A stretch of 42,719 bases of DNA. Source: an uncultured Pigmentiphaga sp. (GTDB lineage: Bacteria; Pseudomonadota; Gammaproteobacteria; Burkholderiales; Burkholderiaceae_B). Under the pieces are notes generated by a model that was not told the origin of the DNA, did no database searches, and was given only the letters and a program-made list of their open reading frames with translations. A program made the position numbers and the translations under genes. The stretch is taken from contig CALAGD010000054.1 in assembly GCA_937891425.1 (NCBI GenBank), positions 1-42,719 on the forward strand. Reading direction: 5' to 3'. Each line of letters opens with the position of its first letter. The first letter of the stretch is position 1. Below, piece after piece: positions 23,823 to 31,985 of the stretch.

Positions 23823-25688
23823 ATGACACTCGCCGGACTTCTGGTCCAGCTGCTCAACGGGCTGGCCAACGCGAGCGCGCTGTTCCTGGTTGCGGCCGGC
23901 CTGTCGCTCATCTTTGGCGTCACTCGAGTCGTGAACTTCGCGCACGGCTCGTTCTACATGCTGGGGGTCTATCTGGCGTATACGGCCGCTACCCTGCTGC
24001 CGGCATCCGCCACCAGTTTCTGGGTCAGCGTCATCGGTGTTGGCCTGGCCACCGCTCTGCTGGGAGCGATCGTCGAGATCTGCATCCTGCGCCGAACCTA
24101 TGGCTCGCCCATGCTCTTCCAGCTGCTGGCCACGTTCGCCCTGGTCCTCATCATCCGCGACGCCGTCTACTGGTACTGGGGGCCCATGGATCTCTTCGCG
24201 CCGCGTGTCCCCGGGCTCGACGGCGCCGTCAGCATCCTGGGCAGGCGCATCCCCCAGTACGACCTCGTGCTCATCGCGGTCGGCCCGTCGGTGCTGCTGG
24301 TGCTGTGGTGGATACTCCGGCGTACGCGCTGGGGTACCCTGATCCGCGCGGCCACCCAGGATCGCGAGATGCTTTCCGCGCTCGGCGTCAACCAGGCATG
24401 GCTGTTCACTTCGGCCTTTGCCCTGGGCTGCTTCCTGGCGGGTGTCGGTGGTGCCCTGCAAAGCCCACGCATGCCCGCAACCCTGGCGCTCGACCTCGAA
24501 GTGCTCGGCAGCGTGTTCGTAGTCACGGTGGTGGGCGGACTGGGTTCCATCCCCGGTGCCTTTCTGGCCGCACTGCTGATCAGCGAAGTGAAGGCGTTGC
24601 TGATTGCGCTCGGCCAGGTCGAAGTCGCCGGTCATGTGATTGCCCTCTCGCGCCTCACACTGGTGGCCGAATTCCTGGTCATGGCCGTCGTGCTGGTCTG
24701 GCGCCCGTGGGGCCTGCTCGGACAGCCGCCCGCGCCAGCACGCACGGGGGTCTCGCGCGTGCCCATGCAGCCGCTTGCACCACGGCGGCGCTGGCTGGCG
24801 TGTGCCGGGGTTGTCCTGCTGGCCCTGGTACCCTGGTTTACCCAGGACGCTCCCTACGTCACCATTCTGCTCACTGAAATACTCATCGCCGTGCTGTTTG
24901 CCGCCAGTCTGCATTTCATGATGGGCCCTGGCGGCATGGACAGCTTCGGCCATGCCGCGTATTTCGGGCTCGGTGCCTATGGCGCCGCCATCCTCCTGCT
25001 GAAGGCGCAGCTTCCCATGGAGCTGGCCTTGTTTGCGGGACCCTTCGTATCGCTGCTGGCCGCGGCACTCTTCGGCTGGTTCTGCGTGCGCCTGTCGGGC
25101 GTATACCTCGCCATGCTCACACTGGCCTTTGCGCAACTGGCGTGGGCACTGGCCTATCAGTGGGAAGGCTTTACCGGCGGCAGCAACGGGCTGATCGGAC
25201 TCTGGCCGGCACCATGGCTGTCCGAGCCCGCCGCGTATTACCTGCTCACGCTTTCTCTGTGCGTGCTGGGTCTGTACATCATTCGGCGCATCGTTTTCGC
25301 ACCCTTCGGCGTCGCGCTACGTGCCACACGCGACGCACCGCTGCGCGCGGAAGCGCTGGGCATGCACGTGGGCCGCGTGCAATGGCTGACATTCATCATT
25401 GCCGGCACATTGGGAGGGCTCGCGGGCGCACTGTTCGCATTCTCGAAAGGCAGCATTTCACCTGAAGTGCTCAGCATCCAGCGATCGGTTGACGGCCTGG
25501 TCATGGTGCTGCTGGGCGGCGTGCAGTCATTGCTGGGCCCCGTGCTGGGAGCGTCCGTGTTTACCTGGCTGCACGATAGCGTGGCACGCGCCACCGAATA
25601 CTGGCATGCCCTGCTAGGCGCCATCATTCTCGCGCTCGTCATGGTCGCGCCTCATGGCATCGCCGGCCTCATCCGGAGGAAAGCATGA
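23823..25688 (+). CDS. Fused LivH-LivM type ABC permease
   Basis: 621 aa, about the sum of one LivH and one LivM. Residues 1-300 are LivH-like (VNFAHGSFYMLGVYLA near 37, coupling loop RAATQDREMLSALGVN near 176, closing VWRPWGLLG near 291). A proline-rich polar linker (about 300-320) leads to a LivM-like half with DSFGHAAYFGLGAYGAA near 372 and coupling loop RATRDAPLRAEALGMH near 499. Both pore subunits are thus made as one chain. There is no sign of a frame error: codon use and spacing are regular throughout. It starts one base after the binding-protein stop and overlaps the ATPase gene. Confidence 0.93.
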   Translation: MTLAGLLVQLLNGLANASALFLVAAGLSLIFGVTRVVNFAHGSFYMLGVYLAYTAATLLPASATSFWVSVIGVGLATALLGAIVEICILRRTYGSPMLFQLLATFALVLIIRDAVYWYWGPMDLFAPRVPGLDGAVSILGRRIPQYDLVLIAVGPSVLLVLWWILRRTRWGTLIRAATQDREMLSALGVNQAWLFTSAFALGCFLAGVGGALQSPRMPATLALDLEVLGSVFVVTVVGGLGSIPGAFLAALLISEVKALLIALGQVEVAGHVIALSRLTLVAEFLVMAVVLVWRPWGLLGQPPAPARTGVSRVPMQPLAPRRRWLACAGVVLLALVPWFTQDAPYVTILLTEILIAVLFAASLHFMMGPGGMDSFGHAAYFGLGAYGAAILLLKAQLPMELALFAGPFVSLLAAALFGWFCVRLSGVYLAMLTLAFAQLAWALAYQWEGFTGGSNGLIGLWPAPWLSEPAAYYLLTLSLCVLGLYIIRRIVFAPFGVALRATRDAPLRAEALGMHVGRVQWLTFIIAGTLGGLAGALFAFSKGSISPEVLSIQRSVDGLVMVLLGGVQSLLGPVLGASVFTWLHDSVARATEYWHALLGAIILALVMVAPHGIAGLIRRKA

Positions 25689-26461
25689 TGCTGCAGGTCA
25701 GTCACCTTCGCAAAGCGTTCGGCGGCGTGCAGGCCGTGGACGACGTATCTTTCGAACTGCCGTCAGGCACCCTGCTCGCGCTCATCGGCCCCAATGGCGC
25801 GGGCAAGTCCACCTGCTTCAACCTCATCAACGGCCAACTTCGTCCCGACAGCGGCGAAGTGCTGCTCGACGGGCAACGCATCTCTGGCATGCCCGCCCGC
25901 GCCATTGCCCACTTGGGCGTGGGCCGCACCTTCCAGGTTCCGGCGGTTTTCGGGTCCCTCACCGTGCTGGAGAACGTGCAGATCGCACTCGCCGCCCACG
26001 CGAGACACATCTACCGCTGGTGGCGACAATTGTCTGGACAATATCGTGAAGAAGCCCTTGGCCTGCTGGCGCAGGTAGGCATGCAGGAACAGGCCGATCG
26101 CGTCGCCAGCGTACTGGCCTACGGCGACGTCAAGCGGCTGGAGCTGGCAATGGCGCTGAGTGGCCGGCCCAAGGTGCTGCTGATGGATGAGCCCACGGCA
26201 GGCATGGCCATGGCAGAACGGCACCAGATTATGAACCTCACCCGCGAGCTGGTCACCCTCCACAACCTTGCCGTGCTCTTCACCGAACACAGCCTCGATG
26301 TCGTCTTCACCCACGCCGACCGTGTCGTGGTCATGGCGCGCGGAAGGATCATCGCCTCGGGCAGCCCGGAAGCCATCCACCAGGACCCGCTCGTGCGCGA
26401 AGTGTACCTGGGTGGTGCTCCGGTACCCTCCGCACCACCACCGGCACCTTCCTCGTCCTGA
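25685..26461 (+). CDS. ABC transporter ATP-binding protein, LivG type
   Basis: 258 aa. Walker A GPNGAGKS near residue 38, signature region LAYGDVKRLELAMAL, Walker B VLLMDEPTAGM, and switch His in LFTEHSLDVVF. The C-terminus ends in a short Pro/Ser tail. It begins at ATGATG overlapping the permease stop; the second ATG (25688) is equally possible. Supplies energy for the fused permease together with the next gene. Confidence 0.93.
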   Translation: MMLQVSHLRKAFGGVQAVDDVSFELPSGTLLALIGPNGAGKSTCFNLINGQLRPDSGEVLLDGQRISGMPARAIAHLGVGRTFQVPAVFGSLTVLENVQIALAAHARHIYRWWRQLSGQYREEALGLLAQVGMQEQADRVASVLAYGDVKRLELAMALSGRPKVLLMDEPTAGMAMAERHQIMNLTRELVTLHNLAVLFTEHSLDVVFTHADRVVVMARGRIIASGSPEAIHQDPLVREVYLGGAPVPSAPPPAPSSS

Positions 26462-27165
26462 TGCACTACGCCTTCCCGACCATGTCTGATACGCCCGCTT
26501 CCTCTTCCAGCACTGTCGCATTGCTCTCGGTATCCGGCCTGAACGCATGGTATGGCGATGCCCACATCCTGTTCGACGTCGGGTTTACGCTGGCGGCGGG
26601 GGAAGTACTCGCGCTGGCAGGGCCCAACGGATCGGGCAAGTCCACCACCATCAAGTCCATCATGGGGCTGATTCCCCGCGTGACAGGGCAGATCCGTTTT
26701 GACGGACGCGAGATTCTTGGCTCGCCCCCCCATCGCATCGCGCGCCTGGGCCTGGGTTACGTGCCGGAAGAACGCCGGATCTTCACCGAACTGACGGTGC
26801 TGGAAAACCTGGAAACAGGCCGCCAGCCACCCCGCACCGAACTTTCCCCCTGGACCGTGGAGAAAGTCTTCGAGCTGTTTCCGAACCTGGCCACCATGGC
26901 GCACCGACGCGCGCAATACATGAGCGGCGGAGAACAGCAGATGCTGGCGGTCGCGCGTACGCTGATGGGCAACCCGCGCGCCATTCTGCTGGATGAACCT
27001 TCCGAAGGCGTTGCGCCAGTGATCGTCGAACAGATGGCACGCATGGTACTCGAGCTGAAGCACCAGGGACTGGCAGTGCTGGTTTCCGAGCAGAACCAGT
27101 ATTTCATCGACAGCGTCGCCGACCGGGTCATCCAGTTACGCCAGGGCCACGTTGTCTCGGAGTGA
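26461..27165 (+). CDS. ABC transporter ATP-binding protein, LivF type
   Basis: 234 aa. Walker A GPNGSGKS near residue 55, LGYVPEERRIF around the Q-loop, signature MSGGEQQMLAVA and Walker B AILLDEPSEGVAP. The first 20 residues are a Ser-rich extension, and an ATG at 26482 could be the true start. Overlaps the previous stop by one base (TGATG). Last importer gene; the next gene is 206 bp further and has its own promoter region. Confidence 0.93.
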   Translation: MHYAFPTMSDTPASSSSTVALLSVSGLNAWYGDAHILFDVGFTLAAGEVLALAGPNGSGKSTTIKSIMGLIPRVTGQIRFDGREILGSPPHRIARLGLGYVPEERRIFTELTVLENLETGRQPPRTELSPWTVEKVFELFPNLATMAHRRAQYMSGGEQQMLAVARTLMGNPRAILLDEPSEGVAPVIVEQMARMVLELKHQGLAVLVSEQNQYFIDSVADRVIQLRQGHVVSE

Positions 27166-27272
27166 AGGGTGCGGCACAGGCGCCGCTCCCCAAAATGCAC
27201 CGTCAATTGGCGTGATCCGGACAACCTGCACCATACACCGGACCATAATTCTTCCAGCAAATCCGCTTTGTG

Positions 27273-27291
27273 TTATTAGATATTCTAATAA
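27273..27291. promoter_or_regulatory. Perfect palindrome upstream of the dioxygenase gene
   Basis: TTATTAGA (27273-27280), TAT, TCTAATAA (27284-27291): a 19-bp perfect inverted repeat in an AT-rich patch of an otherwise GC-rich region. A -10-like GATAAT follows at 27293-27298, so a bound protein would block RNA polymerase. It contains a T-N11-A pattern compatible with LysR binding and is also of the size bound by MarR proteins. Confidence 0.65.
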
Positions 27292-27371
27292 CGATAATAG
27301 GCGATCCGGTATTGGGTAATTGCGGTTTCGCGCGCACACTTCCATCGGATTCGCACATACAAGGAGGAGAC

Positions 27372-28256
27372 ATGCTGGCGACCGTGAACAGCGCCGAAGC
27401 CCTCGGCATCCGCATCCGCCCGGCCACTGGGGTACTGGGCGCGGAAATCACCAACGTCGATCTGTCCAAACCGCTGACCGACGAACAATGGGCCGTCATT
27501 CATGACGCCTTCGTGAAGTACAAGGTCATCTGGCTGCCCGACCAGAACATCACCCATCAGCAGCATCTCGAGTTCGCCCGGCGGTTCGGGCAGGTCATTC
27601 ATGTGCCGCAACTGCGTCCGTATGAAGAGCAGCCTGAGCTGCAGCCGATCTTTCGCAAGGCACAAGACACCGGTCGCATCATCGGCGAATCGTGGCACGA
27701 GGACAGCACTTACCTCGATGAACCACCCGCGGCCGTCGTCATGCGCTCGCTGCAGGTGCCCGACGTGGGCGGCGACACCGCCTTCCTCGACATGGAAGCC
27801 GCCTACCAGGCCCTGTCCGAGCCCATGAAGAAGATCGTCGAGTCGCTGCAAGCCGTGCACAGCGCAACTCGTATCTTCGGCTCGATGTACCTTGCGCAGA
27901 ACCGCCGGTTCGACCACACATCGGTGCGCAAGGATCTGAAGGTTGAAGAAGGCGACCGCGAGGTGATCCATCCGCTGGTGATCACGCACCACCTTTCGGG
28001 CAAACGCTGCCTTTTCCTCAATCGTGTCTATATCCAGCGCATCAACGGCATGACCGACGCCGAAAGCAAGGCACTGCTCGACTTCCTGTACGACCACTGC
28101 TCGCGCTACGAATTTACCTGCCGGGTACGCTGGAGCAACAACCAGATCCTGGTCTGGGACAACCGCGCCACCCTGCACAAGGCCATCTTCGACTACCCGG
28201 GCAAGGATCGCTTCCTTGTGCGTGCCACCATCGCCGGGCCCCGTCCGTCACTCTGA
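27372..28256 (+). CDS. TauD/TfdA-family 2-oxoglutarate- and Fe(II)-dependent dioxygenase
   Basis: 294 aa. Iron ligands are His109 and Asp111 (SWHEDSTYL) and the distal His269 (NRATLHKAIF); Arg284 (FLVRATIAG) would hold 2-oxoglutarate. N-terminal GIRIRPATGVLGAEI and FARRFGQV are typical. These enzymes oxidise a substrate with loss of sulfite, a phenoxy group or simple hydroxylation; the substrate here is unknown. I use the ATG at 27372 with AAGGAGGAG upstream. Flanked by the ABC importer and a Bug receptor, it may process what one of them imports. Confidence 0.93.
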   Translation: MLATVNSAEALGIRIRPATGVLGAEITNVDLSKPLTDEQWAVIHDAFVKYKVIWLPDQNITHQQHLEFARRFGQVIHVPQLRPYEEQPELQPIFRKAQDTGRIIGESWHEDSTYLDEPPAAVVMRSLQVPDVGGDTAFLDMEAAYQALSEPMKKIVESLQAVHSATRIFGSMYLAQNRRFDHTSVRKDLKVEEGDREVIHPLVITHHLSGKRCLFLNRVYIQRINGMTDAESKALLDFLYDHCSRYEFTCRVRWSNNQILVWDNRATLHKAIFDYPGKDRFLVRATIAGPRPSL

Positions 28257-28351
28257 CTACCCGACACCACCACGGCACTTCCATCGTCACCACGACCAGG
28301 AATCACACCACACAAAATCAACGCCACCACACCAAAGCGGAGACAACAACA
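28257..28351 (+). promoter_or_regulatory. C/A-rich, G-poor intercistronic segment (rut-like)
   Basis: The 95 bp between the dioxygenase and Bug genes consist largely of CAC, CCA and ACA units with very few Gs on the transcribed-sense strand, so the RNA should be unstructured and C-rich. This is the composition Rho prefers for loading, and would allow regulated termination between the two genes. Composition only; no consensus exists to confirm it. Confidence 0.35.
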
Positions 28352-29326
28352 ATGAGACTGCAACACATCATGGGAGGAGTTCTTTTGGCCCTGTCCACTG
28401 CCGTCACGCCGACGCTTGCCGCCGACTGGCCGCAGAACCGCCCGGTGCGCGTGCTGGTCGGTTACGCCGCCGGCGGGCCCACCGACACGCAGGCCAGGGT
28501 CATCGCCGACGCGCTCAGCAATGAAATCGGCACCTCGGTAATCGTCGAGAACATGCCTGGGGGCAGCGGCACCATCGCGGTCCGCAACCTGATCAGCTCC
28601 GAACCCGACGGACACACGCTGCTCTACACCATCGACGGGCCGCTCACCCAGCTGCCCCATACGATGAAGAACCTGGGATACGACCCGCTGAACGACGTCG
28701 TGCCGGTCACCCGGGCGTCACTGGGCGGCAGCGTGCTACTGGTGCACAGCTCCATTCCCGCCAACGACCTCAAGAGCTTCATCGAATGGGCCAAACAGAA
28801 CCGCGGCAAGCTCAGCTACGCATCTTACGGTGTAGGTACGCTGGCACACATCTACGGCGCCGTACTCAACGACATGTTCGACCTCGACATGTCGCACGTA
28901 CCATACAAGGGGAGCGCTGATGCCATGCGCGACCTGGTTTCGGGACGAGTCCAGCTCATGTTCGACGCACCAGCCACCTCACTCGCGTTCGTAGAGAAAG
29001 GGCAGCTCAAACGGCTGGCGTCCACCGGTGACACCCGGCGCCCGCTCATCCCGGACCTCCCCACGATGAAGGAGCAAGGCGTAGAAGGGTTCGAGCTCCG
29101 TTCATTCAACGGATTCTATGCGCCCAAGGGCATCAGTCCGGGAATCGTGGAGAAGATCAACGCGGCTATCCAGAACGCGACGCGCTCGAAGCGTGTACAG
29201 GACGTCTGGAAAATCCAGGGTTTCGAGCACATCTACGAAACCCCCGCCGACTTCGCCCGTGCCTACCGCGCCGCCTACGATCAATGGGGCAAGTACCTGC
29301 GCGACCTGGGCATTGCCATCGATTGA
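28352..29326 (+). CDS. Bug/TctC-family periplasmic solute-binding protein
   Basis: 324 aa with a signal peptide over about residues 1-24 (LVGG-type hydrophobic run ending TPTLAADW). Bug motifs: VRVLVGYAAGGPTDTQAR, VENMPGGSGTIA, SHVPYKGSADAMRDLV, FYAPKGISPGIVE. GGAGA precedes the ATG. It follows the dioxygenase on the same strand and precedes a convergent LysR gene. Third Bug receptor in the window and, like the others, without TctAB. Confidence 0.94.
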   Translation: MRLQHIMGGVLLALSTAVTPTLAADWPQNRPVRVLVGYAAGGPTDTQARVIADALSNEIGTSVIVENMPGGSGTIAVRNLISSEPDGHTLLYTIDGPLTQLPHTMKNLGYDPLNDVVPVTRASLGGSVLLVHSSIPANDLKSFIEWAKQNRGKLSYASYGVGTLAHIYGAVLNDMFDLDMSHVPYKGSADAMRDLVSGRVQLMFDAPATSLAFVEKGQLKRLASTGDTRRPLIPDLPTMKEQGVEGFELRSFNGFYAPKGISPGIVEKINAAIQNATRSKRVQDVWKIQGFEHIYETPADFARAYRAAYDQWGKYLRDLGIAID

Positions 29327-29544
29327 TGCACCGGACCGATACCCGGCTCTACGCAACCATCTGACGCATCGTAGCGGCGACCACCTGATTGGTGGGCGCT
29401 GTCGGAAGCAGCCGCCGCGACGCGCACCCGTCCGGGCATTCCATACATCCATGCGACTGCCCGGCCGCGACCGGTTGGCATACGACCTCGTCGGCGTCGA
29501 GCCACCCCGCGCTGCCGACATTCGCCAGCCCGGCCTGCGACGCT

Positions 29545-30471
29545 TCATGCCCGGTGCAACAGCTCGAATACAATCCTGCGCAGCCACCGGTTGGCCGGGT
29601 CGTCCTTGTAACGGCGGTGCCAGTACTGCTTCACGGCAAGCGGTGGCACCGGAATCGGCAGTTCGTGGGTGATGATGTCGCCACGCGCAGCAAAATGACG
29701 GCCCAGCGCCTCCGGCACCACGGCAACCAGATCCGAGCCAGCCAGTACCACTGGCGCGGCCGCCAGACTGGGAATCTCCAGCCCCATCCGCGCAGAAAAT
29801 CCGTACTTGCGCGCCTCCCGCTCGAACAGCGCAAGGTAAACATTGCTGCCACCAATCACCACATGCTCCAGGTCCGACAGTGTTTCAAGGGTCAGCCTGT
29901 CGGCAATTCGAGGGTGATTCCGGCGCGCCACGCACACCAGCCGGCTTTCATACAGGCGCTGCTGGTAATGAGCCGGGCGCCGCATCGACGGGTAGTAGCC
30001 GATGGCCAGATCAGCGCCGGTGTCTTCCATCATGCTTTCTGCATCATAGGAATTCGAGCTGATCACGCGTACCTTCACCTGCGGCGCCTGGGCCCGAATG
30101 GTGGAAAAAATCTTGTCGAGATATAGCAGCTGGCCAATTTCACCAATCACGAATACGAAAGTACGCGTTGACGCTTCGGGATCGAAACCGCTCGACGCAA
30201 GAATCTGGTCGGAAAGTATCTGGAAAATGGCAGCCACCGGCTTCTCCAGCTCCTCTCCACGCGGTGTTTTCACCAGCCCGCCAGCCTGCTTCACGAACAG
30301 CGGGTCACCCAGCATTTCCCTGAGCCGACCCAGCGCCTGGCTCACACTCGGCTGAGACACGCCCAAGCGCTCGGAGGCCCGTGTGGCGCTCCCCTCCTTG
30401 TAAAGCGCTTCCAGCACCCACAGGAGGTTGAGATCGAACCTGCGCTTACTTCCTTCGTGTTTCATGGCCAT
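29545..30471 (-). CDS. LysR-family transcriptional regulator
   Basis: 308 aa. N-terminal winged helix-turn-helix with FDLNLLWVLEALYKEGS and ATRASERLGVSQPSVSQAL, followed by the effector-binding domain (about 95-300). The FDLNLL start and GDPLFVKQ resemble the NahR/LinR/PcpR branch, which often controls catabolism of aromatic compounds. I take the ATG at 30471; another at 30465 is possible, while a GTG at 30528 has no support. It could regulate the dioxygenase and Bug genes upstream, whose control region holds a palindrome with a LysR-compatible core. Confidence 0.92.
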   Translation of the reverse strand: MAMKHEGSKRRFDLNLLWVLEALYKEGSATRASERLGVSQPSVSQALGRLREMLGDPLFVKQAGGLVKTPRGEELEKPVAAIFQILSDQILASSGFDPEASTRTFVFVIGEIGQLLYLDKIFSTIRAQAPQVKVRVISSNSYDAESMMEDTGADLAIGYYPSMRRPAHYQQRLYESRLVCVARRNHPRIADRLTLETLSDLEHVVIGGSNVYLALFEREARKYGFSARMGLEIPSLAAAPVVLAGSDLVAVVPEALGRHFAARGDIITHELPIPVPPLAVKQYWHRRYKDDPANRWLRRIVFELLHRA

Positions 30472-30534
30472 GATTTCAGGAAGAGTCCCTCTCGTCCGTG
30501 CAGGCTTCCGTCCGGTGTTGTGGTGCACAAAGCA

Positions 30535-30560
30535 GAAAAGCCGCCCTGAGGCGGCTTCTT
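30535..30560 (-). terminator. Terminator of the desaturase gene
   Basis: AAGCCGCC (30538-30545) pairs with GGCGGCTT (30550-30557) around a 4-nt loop. On the minus strand it runs into TTTTCT, so it ends transcription about 100 bp after the desaturase stop and keeps it from the LysR gene. Confidence 0.8.
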
Positions 30561-30660
30561 CAATAATGCGGCCTGCACGAGACCTGTCGAAACTGATGCT
30601 GCAGTGCCGCCGCGCAGCGCACCGTACCTTCCGGATACGGCACCCGCGCGGTTGAAGAAA

Positions 30661-31863
30661 TCAGGCAGCGTACTGGCGCAAGCGCAAGGAAAACTCTTCC
30701 AGACGCTTGATTCCACTTTGCTGTGCCCGCTGGCACCAGTCCTGGAGATCTTGCAGCAGCTTCTCGCTGGAAGCACTGGAGCTTTCCCAGATACGGGCAA
30801 GCTCCCTCTTCATCTCTACCAAGGTAGCCAGCGGCGCGCTTTGCGACAACACCTGGTTGAGATCAGCCCGTTTCTCTTCCGGCAGCAGGTTCTCGTCGCC
30901 GCCTGCGAAGTGTAGCTTCCGCTTCACGCGGCGCCACGACTTCATCGTATCCCCACCTGCCTCTTTCAGGCGACGCACCTCTTCGCGGTAGGCCTGCTTG
31001 AGCATGTCGGAATAGCGCGCCATGATCTCATAGCGGTGCGTGAGCACGGCCTGGAGCGTCTGGAGATCGACCCCCCCCTTGCCCGGAGCCAGCTGCGGGC
31101 GCGGCGCGACGCGACGTACCTTGGCAAGACCCAGCGCGGACAGGATGCGGATGTACATCCAGCCGATGTCGAACTCCCACCACTTGGTGGAAAAGCGCGC
31201 CGATGTGCCATGCGCGTGGTGGTTATTGTGCAGCTCTTCACCACCGATGATGATGCCGATGGGGAAGACGTTCGTGCTGGTATCGGGACAGTTGTAATTG
31301 CGGTAACCGATGTAGTGGCCGAGACCGTTGACGACGCCCGCCGCCCAGAACGGGATCCAGGCCATCTGCACGGCCCAGACCGTCAGGCCGAGTACGCCGA
31401 AGAGGGTCAGGTCGATGATGAGCATGATGCCCACACCCAGCGTGGTATGGCGCGAGTACAGATTGCGCTCGAGCCAGTCGTCAGGGGTTCCGTAGCCGAA
31501 TTTCTCCATGGTCTCGCGATTTTTCGCCTCGAGACGATAGAGTTCGGCGCCGCGGAACAGCACCCGGTTGATGCCGAAGATCATCGGTGAGTGGGGATCG
31601 CCATCGCGCTCGCAGCGCGCGTGATGCTTGCGGTGGATGGCCACCCATTCTTTGGTCACCATGCCAGTGGTGAGCCACAACCAGAACCTGAAAGAATGCG
31701 CGACGATCGGGTGAAGATCGAGTCCGCGGTGTGTTTGACTACGATGAAGGAACAGCGTGACCGCTGCAATCGTGATGTGGGTAACGACAAGCGTGTACAC
31801 CACGATCTGCCACCACGATGCATGGGTAACACCGTTGAGCAGAAAGGAAAGAACCGATTCCAT
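30661..31863 (-). CDS. Membrane fatty acid (acyl-CoA delta9-type) desaturase
   Basis: 400 aa. Introduces a double bond into acyl chains using a di-iron centre at the membrane. All three histidine boxes are present: HRSQTH (40-45), HRKHH (77-81) and HNNHH (212-216). Hydrophobic segments flank them at about 17-38, 55-70, 143-165 and 168-182. Residues 270-400 form a charged helical C-terminal extension, as in several proteobacterial desaturases. The start ATG has GGAG upstream. Transcribed as a single gene with its own terminator; the 122-bp upstream region is AT-rich but no clear operator is seen. Confidence 0.92.
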   Translation of the reverse strand: MESVLSFLLNGVTHASWWQIVVYTLVVTHITIAAVTLFLHRSQTHRGLDLHPIVAHSFRFWLWLTTGMVTKEWVAIHRKHHARCERDGDPHSPMIFGINRVLFRGAELYRLEAKNRETMEKFGYGTPDDWLERNLYSRHTTLGVGIMLIIDLTLFGVLGLTVWAVQMAWIPFWAAGVVNGLGHYIGYRNYNCPDTSTNVFPIGIIIGGEELHNNHHAHGTSARFSTKWWEFDIGWMYIRILSALGLAKVRRVAPRPQLAPGKGGVDLQTLQAVLTHRYEIMARYSDMLKQAYREEVRRLKEAGGDTMKSWRRVKRKLHFAGGDENLLPEEKRADLNQVLSQSAPLATLVEMKRELARIWESSSASSEKLLQDLQDWCQRAQQSGIKRLEEFSLRLRQYAA

Positions 31864-31985
31864 GTAACTCCGAGCCTGAATCGCGGCAGGGACGCCGCTT
31901 ACCGAAAGCGTACTACGATCTGTGCTTTAGTGAAACGTCCAAATACAGATACTTTGAAAAAGTTTGCCCTTGATCAGGTTACAAA

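Noticed and set aside
22430..23923. N-terminal extension of about 500 codons on the pncA frame
   Set aside because: The extension runs antisense to the ABC receptor gene and through the operator region; PncA is complete from 22429.
23556..25136. 526-codon minus-strand frame opposite the fused permease
   Set aside because: Gln/His/Arg/Gly-rich shadow of a membrane protein gene with no domain or ribosome-binding site.
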